From Gloeophyllum trabeum ATCC 11539 (Eukaryota > Basidiomycota > Agaricomycetes > Gloeophyllales > Gloeophyllaceae), in contig NW_006920415.1 of NCBI RefSeq assembly GCF_000344685.1, positions 1,388,883 to 1,452,882 on the forward strand: DNA of 64,000 nt. The letters are read 5' to 3'. The notes under the pieces are model-generated. The model saw nothing but the letters and a program-made list of their open reading frames with translations, was not told where the DNA came from and made no database searches. Position 1 is the first letter of the stretch; every line of letters starts with the position of its first letter. The position numbers and the translations under genes were made by a program. This document shows positions 10,621 to 22,379 of this stretch, piece after piece.

Positions 10621-12156
10621 ATGTCATCGGCGCCGACGACGGCAGATGCCTCATTATCCCATTCCTCCGGCAATGCGGCAGGCGCAGCAGGCTCCAGCAG
10701 TGGCACAGCTGGCCTCGTAGGAGCTGATGGAAATCCTATACAATTGGGCGGTTTGGACTCTAATCAGATATTAAATCTCCTCAGGCATCTACCGGGAGTA
10801 TTCAATAAGGTACGCATCCCGTCTCATCGTTGGGACATAAGCGTCGGCGGGATGGTCGAGGATGGGAGGTGCTCTGTAAACCGGTGTCGGTCGGCGAAAG
10901 ATTACCGTTTCACGTTTGATGTGGAGCTCGTTATGCGTGTGTGGCACGAATGGCAAAGTCGCTATTTTGGAGTTGGACATGGACCATAGCGGCGGGTCTA
11001 ACATGGTGTTGGCTTCATTATGAATCAGGAGATCAACTCCGGGACATGGGTAAAAAGTCGCTGCCAATATCATCGGAGACAGTCTTCGTCCATCCGCTCC
11101 ATAATCTAATCAGTCCTAATCAACCCATTTATCCACAGCTCAACAACGACGCCAACCTCCAACAACTCGCAGAGCAGGGCCAACTCAAAGAAGACGCCGC
11201 CGCCGCCCTCTCCAACCTCTCCCAGCCGCAGTACTCCGCCCCGCCACCCCCGCCGCACCTCAACCACCAAGTGCCCGTGCACTCCTTCCACCACCACCCG
11301 CCCCCGCCGCACGTCCCGCACCAGCTGAACGACCCCGGCCCCTCGTCGCACCCGCGCGGCCCGCCGAATCTCGGCCAGCTCGCTGCAGCCGTCCCACCGG
11401 GGCAGAACCCGAATGCGCCGCAGAATGCGCCGATGAGCTCGACGAGGGCGGATATGGAGGGCAATGTGAGCACGGACGAGGAGGGAGGCGGGCAGCATGG
11501 ATCGGGTGCGGGGCCGACTATGGGCACGCCCGGCAGGACGAGCAGAGGGAAGAGTGCCACTATGTCCCAGGACGAGTGGGCACGGCAGCGCAAAGACAAC
11601 CACGTGCGTACTCCAACCACCCCGCCGTCATATGAATCCGCTCTTACCCATGTCAAACCCGCAGAAAGAAGTCGAGCGCCGCCGCCGCGGGAACATCAAC
11701 GAGGGCATCAACGAGCTCGGGCGCATCGTGCCGAACGGGACGGGCGAGAAGGCCAAGGGCGCGATCCTCTCGCGCGCGGTGCAGTACATCCACCACCTCA
11801 AGGAGAACGAGGCGCGCAACATCGAGAAGTGGACGCTCGAGAAGCTGCTCATGGACCAGGCGATGGGCGACCTGCAGAGCCAGCTCGAGGACGTCAAGGG
11901 CATGTACCAGCGCGAGAAGCAGGCGCGCGAGCGCGCCGAGGCGGAGCTCGCCATTTTGAAGGGCGTCCAGGAGCGCCTCGGCGCGGCGGGCGCGGCTGCA
12001 CTCGCTAGTGCCAGCGCGAATAGTAGGAGCGGCGAGAATCAGAATGCAGGCGAGGAGCCGGGCAGGCGCAGACCCAGGGAGGACGAGGGTGCGGAAGGGA
12101 GTGGTGGCCAGAATGGCAACGCGGACCGCGATGGGAAGAGGCAGCGGATGGAGTAA
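10621..12156 (+). CDS. CBF1: bHLH transcription factor, Cbf1 ortholog
   Basis: Three exons: 10621-10809, 11139-11603 and 11665-12156, all closing in frame (381 aa). The basic region and helix-loop-helix follow a Gln/Pro/His-rich N-terminus. The segment HKEVERRRRGNINEGINELG, then KAKGAILSRAVQYIHHLKEN and NIEKWTLEKLL, matches the yeast Cbf1 domain almost position by position, including the H-E-R contacts that read CACGTG. A leucine-zipper-like coiled coil (LEDVKGMYQREKQARERAEA) follows, with a basic, NLS-like C-terminus ending GKRQRME. In yeast, Cbf1 binds centromere element CDEI and activates sulphur amino-acid genes; in filamentous fungi the sulphur/transcription role is the safer inference. 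The first intron is unusually long (329 nt). The ATG is the first in frame after the leader. The second intron splits the bHLH basic region. Confidence 0.92.
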
Positions 12157-12373
12157 TTTGGATTATCATTATCTTGCCTTGTCGCTCCTGAATGTCTTGT
12201 TGTCATTGTATTGTGCTATAGGGTTATGGTCGATATGTCGGTTAAAGTGTGTAGTTTGTATATGTACGACTAGGATGATCAAACCTTCAGTCTCTCATGC
12301 TTCCGTCAGTACAGCAGCAAGCAACAGAATAGATCTTTATCATTTCAACCTGCACACGACGCAAGGCGGGTGT

Positions 12374-15300
12374 TCACAGCACATCCACCACACCTCTTCG
12401 AGGCGAGATGATAGCAACGACCTTCCCTTCGAAAGACAGCAAATCGCCTCCCTTGGTAGCAACTATGTCACGCAAAATAGGGCTACTCTCCACGCCCAGC
12501 AGCTTTTCGATGTTCCTGGACGCCATCGCATGTGCGTCGGACTTGCTGATGACCCCGCCAGACGCTAGCGAAATCTGGGAAAGGAGTAACGTCAGCCGAG
12601 TATACCCGGAGACCACCCCCAACTCACCCAAGCAGCGTCGAACCTGGCGTTCCGAGCAGCCCAGGTGCTCATGACTCGCTCCCCAAGGACCCCCTGAGGA
12701 GCTATGCCTACGGTCACATTGTGCTTGAACAAGGTTGTGATCAAGTTGTCCTCTGTAAGAGGGGGGCCAGGCAAACTATACGCATAAAAATGTCAGACGG
12801 CAGTCCGATGCTCTGTAGACCGGGAACAACTTACATCCTCCTCTGGTCCCAAGTATACGGCGCGGACCTTACAGGAGCCACAACAACACCCACACCTGCG
12901 TCGGCGATCTCAGGAGCAAGGAGATGGGCTTCGCTGGCGCCGAGCAAGGTGAGCTTTATCGGAGTCCTGGTTTCCGCCTCCACTTCGCGCTTGAGAAGCA
13001 ATAGCGAGGAGATGGTGTCTGCACTGTTGGTCTTCACCACGAGCGTCGATCGTCCCTGCTCCGCCGATTAGTTAGTCTATGGCGCTCAATACGAGAGTCA
13101 CTCCATACCTCTGCAACCCGCTTGAAAGCTTCGCCGGACATCCCCTCCCCTTTACCCAGCAACAAGGCGCGCAGAGCAGCGATTTGGGTGCTCACACTAG
13201 GCACAGCACTGGAATGGTCGATCTCTACATGCAGCGCAGCCTCCGCCTGAACCACAGCGCCTCGCTGGAGCTTGTGCTCAGCCCCAAGCGAGAACGAGAC
13301 GCTTATCCCTCCTGCCGCGAGTGGAGCAGTGATAGCCGTAGTAACACCTGAGCGGTACGCCAATCTGTATGCGCACAACATCCACGTCAACGCAGGAATG
13401 TCAGGTCATCCCTGAAGTCAAAGAAACTTTCACGTACAGGGCATCCCGCGTACCGAACTGTAGCCCGTCCACGGCCTTCGCCAGTATTCCCTCCTCCCCC
13501 ACTCTATTAGTGATGCCTAGTCCAAAAGGGTCCGGCGCCGACCCATCCGTTGTCGATGGCTCCATCGCAATTTCTTGCAGACCAAGAGCCGTGCCTGCAG
13601 CTACGAGCGCGGGGGTGAGAGTGCCACCCTCCAGGTCAACCACTTCCACCTCCGTGCCCTTGTAAACTGAGCGGTCACAATCAAGCCCAGAACAAACGAT
13701 ACGCCCGTCCTCGACTACTACCGTCCCGCCCGCGACATTTAGTTTCATCTCATCCCCGGCCCAAGTACTCGACACGTTCGTAAATACCACCCGGCCCCAG
13801 ACGCTCCTCGGTTCCAAAGGCGGCAACCCCTCATAGCGCAAAGTCTCCTTCGCTTCCCTGTCGAAGTTGGGCGTTCTGGGTGCAGAGGGCGGTGAACTAT
13901 GGACTGGAAGGTGATCTAGACGAGTGAGCTGCGGGATTCCGTCCACCCATACCTGCATGGGAGTTGCGCCCAGTTGGAGGGGGTGTGTGTCCCATAATAC
14001 AATGTCAGCGTCATAGCCTGAAGGCCATTGATTACGTCAGCAGATGCAACAACTTGCCCCTGCCACATGAACGAGGCAGCGCGCACCTTGCTTGATGAAG
14101 CCGAGCCGATGGTCGAGCCCCATAGCCCTCGCGGGGGTGCTCGTTACCGACTTCAGTGCGACATCCGCTGGCAGGCCCCAGTAATGTGCCTGCTGTGCCT
14201 CGTGCAAGAGGAATCGCGAGACGATGCCAGGATTGTCGCTCTACCATGCCAAAGGACATTCGCACTCGGATGAGGGGACGACATGATGAAGCGCACCTTC
14301 ATGACGACGTCCACGCCCTCGTCTGCGAGTATCCTCGGAGCAAACTCGGAGTGCCGGTAGGCCTCGCGCTTGTACCTGTGGGCGGAAGTACTCAAGAGTG
14401 AGCATTGCCATGTACCCATCACCTATCGCCTTACCTCGAGAAGGTGGCGAACATCGCGATCGCAGGCGTGTGCCCTAAAAATAACAAGGTCAAACGGTGC
14501 TTTCACTTAGAGTCAAAAGACAATGAAGTCACCATATGCCCGCTTCAGTACCTCGGGCACTAAGTAGGCCTCATGCGCGTGGTGGAAGGCTGCGACAGGG
14601 AATTGGAACTCGTTCGACAGCTGGAGTATCCCCATGCGCACGATCAGTCCAACCAACTGAACATCTGTCTTATGTCAACGACTCACCCTAACAAACGCAT
14701 CGATGTCGACTGCCTCGTAACAGTGCGTCTGTACCTTCACCCGTCCCCGGAGTACGTCCACGAGCGCCTCCCACTGGAGATCCTCTGGGAACGGTGAAGC
14801 GGGGAAGGTGCCGGCGAGCGCACTCTTGCAGTAGGTATCCTGCGCGGATTTGAGTTTCCGTGCAGTTTCGTAACTAGCGGACAAAAGTGTGGGTGGAGAA
14901 TCAAAGGAAAGACTAAATAGACGCACGCCTGCCGCATTTGCCATACGGTATCCATACGTGTTTGCGAGTAGACACGGGCTGGCGGCATAATTAAGAGAGC
15001 AGCACGCAAGCTGGATAGTACATACCTGGGTTCTCGCCTTACATAGAAAAATAATAGATGTCATAAGACGGGGGACAGGTGCAGAAGAAGCGACTGACCG
15101 CATGCATGTCTTGCGATTCCAACAGTATATTGGTGACAGTTCGTTGGGACATAGATCCATATTTTACTCACTTCATATGCCTCCACCTAGGCCGCGCTGT
15201 CGGGTCCACGTCCGATCCATTGATTCCGAACGGCGGTTCCACAAGCATGGCCTCTGGCGACCTCTCGCTCGTCGGCCTCAACTTTATCACAAATGCCTGA

Positions 15301-16003
15301 CCACCAATAGCATTCGCCGATCCAGGCAAGATGAGCGAAGTTGTGACCCCACCCGAGACTGCGAGGCGATATACATCATCATGCGTGTTGAGACCATCAA
15401 GGGAGCGCAGCCAAGGGAGAATGGGCCCGTGGAATGAATTGCCGTCCGCTGCACCAGCGAGATTAGGCATGGGCTCGACGCCCACATGAGAATGTAGATC
15501 GACTATGCTGAAGGGACGCTCAAGTCGGGCGCGGGAGGGTTGGCTGGTGCGACGTACCCGGGGGTTACCCATGCTCCATTCGCCTCCACCACTTCCGTCT
15601 CATCCAATTCCAGCGCGTTCACGTTCCCCACAGCTCTTATGACACCCTTATCCAGGTGAATATCCCCCGAGATAACTTTCTTTCCGGACCATATCGTGGC
15701 GTTCCGGATGAGAACAGGCTTCCCACCGAGACGCGGGTCGAACCTGTCGGACACGGTTCGCTTGTGGAACTCAGCGGGAGGACCCGGAGCGAGACTTAGA
15801 GCGCGGCATTTGGCCAATATTTCATTGGCATTCTGCGGAACAGAGCCGGTGGGCGCGTCGAGGGAGCTGTACCAGAATGGGAGCAGGCTCAGGGAAAGCA
15901 ATACGAGAGCCAGGACTCGGATGGCGTAGCGCGTCTGCTTTCGCGCGGCTACCAAATGATTGGGTAGCTGACCTGTGTCGGTGTCAGCGAGGGTATCCAT
16001 CAT
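12374..16003 (-). CDS. Membrane-anchored amidohydrolase-superfamily protein (composite metal-dependent hydrolase)
   Basis: Fifteen exons close exactly in frame (929 aa): 16003-15558, 15507-15172, 15109-15099 (11 nt), 15037-15026 (12 nt), 14978-14937, 14873-14687, 14620-14533, 14474-14435, 14375-14297, 14240-14097, 14017-13438, 13364-13109, 13055-12835, 12774-12628 and 12574-12374. A type II signal anchor (VLALVLLSLSLLPFWYSSL) lies at about residues 30-50, so the catalytic part is probably lumenal or extracellular. Amidohydrolase metal ligands are all visible: HSH in VDLHSHVG, His in VQTHCYEAVD, His in FHHAHEAYLV and Asp in MKSDNPG. The second half (after GYDADIVLWD) carries a further amidohydrolase-like domain without an obvious full ligand set. 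Fungal relatives are often annotated as imidazolonepropionase-like or carbohydrate esterase family 9 proteins. The true substrate is unknown. The two microexons encode the conserved HACGENP motif. Confidence 0.88.
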
Positions 16004-16680
16004 GGGCGGTGGATTCTCTCTCCCAAAGTGACGTTTCGAGCTCGTCTAGAATGAGACAGTACTAGTGAAGGGCACATAAGGTTAGGGTTAACAGGAAATA
16101 TGCTCAATATCGTGACATTGATAGCGCTCAATACTGTATTCAATGCCGACAAATAATCATGATGTGATGGATCTCTTACGAGCCGCCGCCACTGCACTAT
16201 CCAGACCCAGTAGCAAGCTTGGACACAGGAAAGGTCTGAATGTGATGGGTCTGCTGGGTGTCAGGGAGAAGAGCCTTGTGCTGCCAGTGGTAGAATGCTC
16301 AATACATTCTTCCCCCATCGACGTTTTGGGTATGCAAGGGAGAGTATACTCGTGGAGGCCTCGCGGATTCTCCGTGCCTTTTACATACTGCGCAGAACAT
16401 CGACGAGAAAGCCCCCGGCTTTGATCTTGGGCTGCGCCAATTGGTTGCATTCAAACCTGACGCCCTACATTACAGCGTAAGTATGTACCTGCGCGAGGAG
16501 AGTGAAAAGGTGTTCAATTTGACATCATCTATCTATGGGGATTACATCTCATGCTACGCTGGGCAGACTGCTCTAATACATGATTCGGGAATATGTCGGT
16601 ACAGTTACAGGGGAAGGAAATGCAAAAGCTTGTCATGTGTAGGATTTCCGATACAATAATTCTTGATCTAATATAAATCC
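16004..16680. other. Promoter region and decayed coding relic R1
   Basis: After the amidohydrolase start, 16290-16600 on the plus strand holds a relic resembling 21790-22250. QNIDEKAPGFDLGLRQLVAF here corresponds to a TTQFVDEEAPDFVLGLRWLA segment there, and FGYARE corresponds to FGYVRE. The frames do not join into one gene in either copy. The protein family is not recognised. The relic appears to be part of a block duplicated together with family M genes. Confidence 0.4.
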
Positions 16681-16689
16681 AGGTACGTA

Positions 16690-17600
16690 AGAAGCAGGAA
16701 ATGGTGACTCGAGATAATAAACTGAAGACTTTCTTCTAATAATACATACACCCGGAGATAGGGAGGCGAGTATGAAACATGATTTGAAATTGAGTCGAAT
16801 GAATGTGAAGGACGGTGAAGACCAGTCCGTTGGACTACAGGGAATGCATGAGCTCGTGCGGAAGGGGGAACAGACCGAGGACTTACGAAGGAGACACAGA
16901 GACCGGAAGAGAGGCTTTCGAGACGAGCACTGGACAGAGTCGAATGAACGTGGAGGACGGTAGAGACACGTCCGTTGGACTGCAGGAGACGGTAAACACA
17001 CGTCTGTTTGGACTAAAATCGCACTGTGAGAGACCAAGACACGCCTGACTCAAGGAGGACTTACAATGAGTAAGCCAGACGGAGACGCTTTTGCTAGAGG
17101 TAAGTCGGAGCACACCAGGTGCATCCGGTGGACATCTAATCAATTGCATGAGTTAGTACGCAATACATGTGAACGCGATGAATATACTCACCGAGCGAAA
17201 CATCGATACAGCAAGATGGAAGCATGGAGGAATATATAAATACATGGAGCGGCGAGAGCGGGAGGAACGCGTCGAGAGCGAGAACGAACGATGCATCTAT
17301 CTTGGAGCAATTAGTGAAGTTCAGAAGGCACACGACAGGGAACGTACCGATAACATAGCCGAAGGTAGCAAGGGGTTGTGGTGGAAGGGAGTTGGTACCG
17401 GGATGAGAGCGGGCCCTCCCTCATTCCGGAACCAAAGGAACAATGATGGATTACGGAGTATATATGATAATAGACTGGACTGGGAGCGGCGACGGGAGAA
17501 GCGGAACGCGCCGAACGGCTACAATCTATCGACCGTCCCGTTAGTACGGGATGGACGTTAACACGAACGATGCACTCACCGAGGAACTACGAGAGAACCG
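16690..17600 (-). repeat. 3' repeat array behind family M copy 2
   Basis: On the minus strand, elements of the type TCCAACGGACGTGTCTCTAC followed by CGTCC and a TTCATTC tail occur at 16981-16941 and 16836-16797 (145 bp apart), with a degenerate copy at 17016-16986. Each starts right after an AG and is followed by a GTAAGT-type donor. Each can form a GGACG/CGTCC hairpin. The block 17340-17510 is closely similar to 23220-23390 behind copy 3. No continuous coding frame is present. Confidence 0.6.
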
Positions 17601-18070
17601 GTGTGGGATTTTCGGTGTTTGTATTTTCTGTGTGTTTTAAGGTCTTGGATGTTGTCAACTTTTTTTACGGCTTTTCTACGTTTGGATTGTTTTGTGGCTT
17701 ATAGGTATGTCTGAAAAAGAGATGAGTAGAGGGTCCCAACCAGCAGTGCATCACGAAGGACGTACGAAGAGAAAACCAAGACTGAAGCAATGTCCCTATG
17801 AGGAGGGTATGTATTACGGAGAGGATATATCGAATACCGAAGAAACGGTGCCGTCCGCAAGAGCGGATCCGGTGAAGACTATGAAGAAAGACGTAAGCAG
17901 GCGACTTTCTTTGAGCAAGAGGTACGACTTACCGAAAGTGAAAATGACGGGTATACAGAAAGAGCGGACGGTATGCCCCCGAGGGCATCCCACATATATC
18001 TATCCAAGCACGGTTAGTATAAGACCTTGATGTGCGCGATGGATAGACTTACTATGATATAATGTTAAAA
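17601..18070. other. 3' flank of family M copy 2
   Basis: Short open frames only. The stretch is bounded by splice-like GTATGT and CAG motifs and may belong to the same spliced 3' region as the array that follows it on the minus strand. No recognisable product. Confidence 0.35.
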
Positions 18071-19897
18071 TCACAGCTCCACACCATCCTCGGCGCGGAG
18101 CAAGCTGTCGAGCGAGTCGGAATGTCCAAGCTGGGAACTCGCCTGGAACTCCTCTCCAGAGATACGGTCCCACCTCTTCGAGTTGAGGGCGTCATGGAGA
18201 GCTTGGAGGGACCCATGGCTTGGGAGGGCGTCCTCGGCCTCGAGCTCTTCCGCGTGCTCCCTCCAGTTCCACTTCCGGAAGTTGTGCGGGTCGCGGTGGA
18301 ACGCCTTTTCGGCTGCGCATGCAATCTTCTCCCAAAGGTGGCGAGGAGGAGCGTTGAGCCTACCGTTGCCCTCGATGGGCTTGTAGTCCGGACCGAGGGT
18401 TGGCAGACGAGCGCAGCCGCTGGAAGTGTCGTATACGAGAGCTTCGCGCCCAGAGATCAGAACGCCGTGAGGGAATAGAGCGCACACGAGAGGGGGAGCA
18501 GGCCGTTTCGAGTAGTCTTCAATTTCGACGCTCATGTCGCATTCAGTGAGGCCTTCGTCTTGATCAATCTCGGCAATCGTATCCAGAGAGCTCCCAGGGG
18601 GAGGCAAGACGGCCTGGGTAGACTCACTGGTGGGTTGCAGGTTGACAATGGCAGGATTGGGAGTGGAAACGATCTCCTCCACCTCTTCGAGAGACGCTTC
18701 TTCGTCGTAGTCGAGGTCCCAAGGGTCACGGGGAACCGGAGGAGGGCGAAGCAATTCATTCTTCGGGTCCTCCGCCCTCATCTTAGCTAAGTCCCTAAGA
18801 ATATCTGGCTCGTCATCGGAGCGGTCCCCGTCATCGTCAGAAACGGTACACGCGGAGATGTGCAAGGAGACAGCTGCCATCGACGGAGAGTCGGTGAAAG
18901 AGGGCGTGGAAGGGAGCGAAATGTGGTCAATGAGGAAGCCATAGTGGGGGCCAGTGTCTCCGCCCTGGGACGTAGCGTCGTCGATGTCGATGTGAGCGTC
19001 CTCGAGCTCGAGTCCCACTCTCTCGCTCTCTTCGATATACCTGGTAGGAGGGTTCCCGAATAATCCCGTTTTCGCATGTCCAGAACGCAGCTGCTTGGAT
19101 AATCAGTACAGGCGTCTCCCAGATTTTAGAGCAATCAACATACGTTAGAGAGAACCATTTGGGAAGCCCGGGCGTAACCCGTAGTAGCTGAAGAGCCTCG
19201 AGTGCAGAGCCCCAACTCCAGCAGAATCAACGCGACGGCCAACTTGAGGTCGGATGTCCATTTCTGCATATGGTACACTGTGAACCAGACGGCAATCACG
19301 GCAGCAGCGACCAGAACGAAGAGAGTGATGAGAAGGAAGGCCTCGTTGCCACCACTCGAGCCACTCAGGTCTTTGATAGTGACACCCTGGAGCTACGTTC
19401 AGAACATACAAGCACTAGAGAAAGCGTACGCTTACGAGAACCACCCCATAGTTGAACGCTGGAGCGACCATCCAGCCAAGCAGCAGTCGTGCAAACCCCG
19501 CCGACACTTGATACAAACGAGATACTTGAGCCGATGCATCGTCTATCAAGGCGAGTGCCAAAACCAGGCACACGTAGCGAGTTAAATGAATGATAGTCTC
19601 GTTGTACCACTTTGAAGGTCTTTCCCCGCGGAGTTTGAGAGGACCGACAGAGGAGAGAAGGAGTGTCGATCCGATGAGTAGGACTACGAACGCTAAGAGG
19701 GCGTCGAAAAAGCCGAAGCTTCCGGAGATATGTGTAGAGCTAGGTGGTTCGCGGACGGTGCGAGTAGGCAGCAGGAATGTCTTGACCATTGGAGGCGAAG
19801 AGTCGGAGACGGGTGCAGAGGGGGCGCCGTCGAAGAGGCGGACGACAAATCGCTTCACGGCGGCGAAGCCGAAGAAGCTAAAGTCGAGAGAGAACAT
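18071..19897 (-). CDS. Family M membrane protein, copy 2 (unknown function)
   Basis: Three exons, 19897-19436, 19386-19144 and 19090-18071, give 574 aa in closed frame. The N-terminus is MFSLDFSFFGFAAVKRFVVR, then LFDGAPSAP, the family M signature. Predicted membrane segments by hydrophobicity are about residues 62-83, 101-118, 136-156, 170-190 and 203-220. The long C-terminal half is acidic and Ser/Pro-rich. It ends in a conserved block: YDTSSGCARLPTLGPDYKP, AAEKAFHRDPHNFRKWNW, then ALPSHGSLQALHDALNS and a tail ending AEDGVEL. That block is shared with copy 3 and suggests a folded cytosolic domain of unknown function. An upstream in-frame ATG at 20002 exists, but the 19897 start aligns with both paralogs. 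The upstream minus-strand motif TTTAAAAGG near 19980 could serve as a TATA-like element. Confidence 0.75.
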
Positions 19898-21480
19898 GGA
19901 TGTGGATATTGCTGTCGGTATTGTGGTGGTGATGGTCGAAGATGCGGATAGAGCAGGTTGGCGAGCGGACTCGCCTTTTAAACCACGACGGGAGGCTGGC
20001 AATGGTTTTTTTGCGCCGTTGTCAGTCAGCGTCTCTTCTCGTCAGCCCCCAGCAGAATGCGAGCGAGGTCTGGCAACCAGTCCGCATCGCAATGCCTCGT
20101 CGCATTCGGGACTCTGCCAGAGGACGGCGTCTGAGACTGTGACACGATGCAACTTTCTATATGGCGGCACGAGCATCCATCTATCCAAGAGTTTGCCCTG
20201 TCAACGCTGTGAATGGGTGAGCGAAGAACGAGGACACCTAAGAAGAGTGTGACTCACCGAAGGGACATATCGATCATTCGATAGATTTCCAGCCCTATAA
20301 GTCAGGATTACATTGGCCTGTTTATTACCAAATCCGCTCTCGGAATTGTGCTTCAGAGAAACGCGTTACATAGAGGTCAGAGGTCGTACAGTTAGTCTGG
20401 TCTTCGATCCGCGGCCACTGCTAGTGACAAACAGTATCTATAACAAGCACTCTCGCAAAGACTTTGGATGAGTGTGCACTGGAGGCCGTAGAGGTCGCTA
20501 GCCGAGCCGAGTATCACTTGGATGGTGCTTCTCATGGCGGTATTTGTGTATGCTGCACTGTACCACCCCTTTCGACTGGCCACCAACGACTCCAGACCTC
20601 CAGGAAGGCGGTTCTTCAAGTTAGCATCGTTCTCTGAGGATGCACTCATGCTTAGCCGAGGAAAAAGCGTACGTTTCTTCCTCCAAGAACCTGCAGAAAT
20701 TTCGGAGAGGGGGGGGCTTTCCGAACTGATTTACAGTGTACATGTACGACAACACGCTGAACTCGAGTAATCTGTGACTACCAATGCACCGCCACCGCAC
20801 TCGGAAGCAAATCGTCGCACACGTCCCCTGTGTGACTGCCAGCCCCTTAGCCTGCCTATATCCTTGCGGTGTACATCCTCGTCTATGAATCTTTGAGTAC
20901 GCTCTCCAGCACTGTCTGGACACTCTTCAAGCTCTGAAGAGCGGCGTAAATTTGTATCTGGAGGCTTACATTCGGCCCGTGCAGCTCATGCCTCGATTTC
21001 TGGCTGCTCAGATCAGCCTTCACTGTGGCGCACACATGGGCTACTAGGGAGAGGACGCGTTTGTTGGTAACTGGTACGAGCAATACTCTCCCTAGAAGAA
21101 ATAGGCGCACCGCGTCTGCGTGGAGGGGCGTGTCGCGTCGGGGAGGCATCAAGCGTGCACACTGGGAGGTGTAGACCGAGATACTGTCGATGCGGTTAGT
21201 TAGAGGGACGACATGGATGAACACTTATGGATGCGTTAGATTATTAGGGGACTTGAATCCGGACAGTCGGTAAGATCAGACGCAGAAGAAAGAGCACTGA
21301 GTTCCCATGCGGGCACACTCCTCTCACCGTACACACGCTTGATCCCTCGTGTGCCGTAGCATCCTCCATTTTGTTAGAGCTTGTTTAGCTGTGAACCTCC
21401 TCCACTATTTCTTCGGCCCCTCTATGTCAAGAGCCGAATGTGTCTGCATTCCCTTCAGTGTCCCTCCTACGCTGAAGTGA
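19898..21480. other. Region between family M copies; possible decayed minus-strand exons
   Basis: The first 300 bp is the promoter side of copy 2. Minus-strand frames at 20649-20500 and 21150-20883 (including LFLLGRVLLVPVTNKRVLS) have protein-like composition and one hydrophobic stretch, but I could not join them into a gene and do not recognise them. Confidence 0.3.
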
Positions 21481-22260
21481 ACCCCCATCTCGATGGGATA
21501 CTCAAGTAAAGTGAGTCCAATGCTTCCTCCGGACCGTGCATGCACTATCCCGGTACCGCGCTATCGCACTCGGTACAACGTCCATATCTCCTACACCTTT
21601 CTGCTCGCCTGTCTCAGGTCAGGCGCCACCCCGACTTGTGAACCAGTGAACCCCAAAAAGTCTCCAGGAGCAGCCCAAGCTAGTGAGCCTTGACTGCGTA
21701 TCTCAGCACCTCCATGGCTGGGAGTCTTTTCAAGGTAGGTCAAGGTATATTACCAGTTTCACATTGAACCCTCTGCAACCCAGGACATTCTTTCGCATCG
21801 ACCTTTGGGTATGTACGGGAGCGCGAGTACATCTTTTCAGGCATTTCTGAGTTCCATACTACCGCCCATCATCCGTGGTCAGGTTTGCCTTCAGCACCTG
21901 TCCTCTATGACGCAAACTCATACTCGAGCACCAAAGTCCGTCGCCGGCACATCTGTGCGCGAAATAGTGTGAGTGGCAAGCTTTTCCCAGCTACACGAAG
22001 GTCACTTCGTCGTCCTGGATCAGGAACGTGTCCCCAGTCCTCGGCTGTCAAGGGTTCATATTTGAGGTCTGGTAGCGACTGCTGGTACAACGACGCAGTT
22101 CGTCGACGAGGAAGCGCCCGACTTTGTTCTTGGACTGCGCTGGCTGGCTACATTCAACCGTACGTCCGAACATTTCAGCCTATGGACGTGCACGAGGAAT
22201 GCGAACGAGATTTTATTAGAGATTGTCTACGAGTATTACATCTAATGATATGAGGGGTGG
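21481..22260 (+). pseudogene. Decayed coding relic R2 (paralog of relic R1)
   Basis: Plus-strand blocks SFASTFGYVREREYIFSGIS (about 21790-21850) and EEAPDFVLGLRWLATFNRTS (about 22107-22165) resemble blocks in 16290-16480. Splice-like GT/AG signals separate them, but no complete frame could be assembled. It is probably a degraded gene carried along with the duplicated family M block. The family is unknown. Confidence 0.35.
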
Positions 22261-22379
22261 ATTGATCTAATATAGTATTATACTGATACACATTATATGA
22301 TACACGCCCATTGGGAGTACGCCGGTATAGAATGAGACGAAATGTCTACGAAGTGTACGAGTTCTGGTACGATGAGACT

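Noticed and set aside
11129..11656. Minus-strand frames opposite CBF1 exon 2
   Set aside because: Mirror of the Pro/His/Gln-rich coding exon, with no motif of their own.
16081..16092. GTTAGGGTTAAC telomere-like motif, and a CCTAACC-type run near 48855
   Set aside because: Single short matches; the second is coding sequence for the YTNPNLT motif of KRE6/SKN1.
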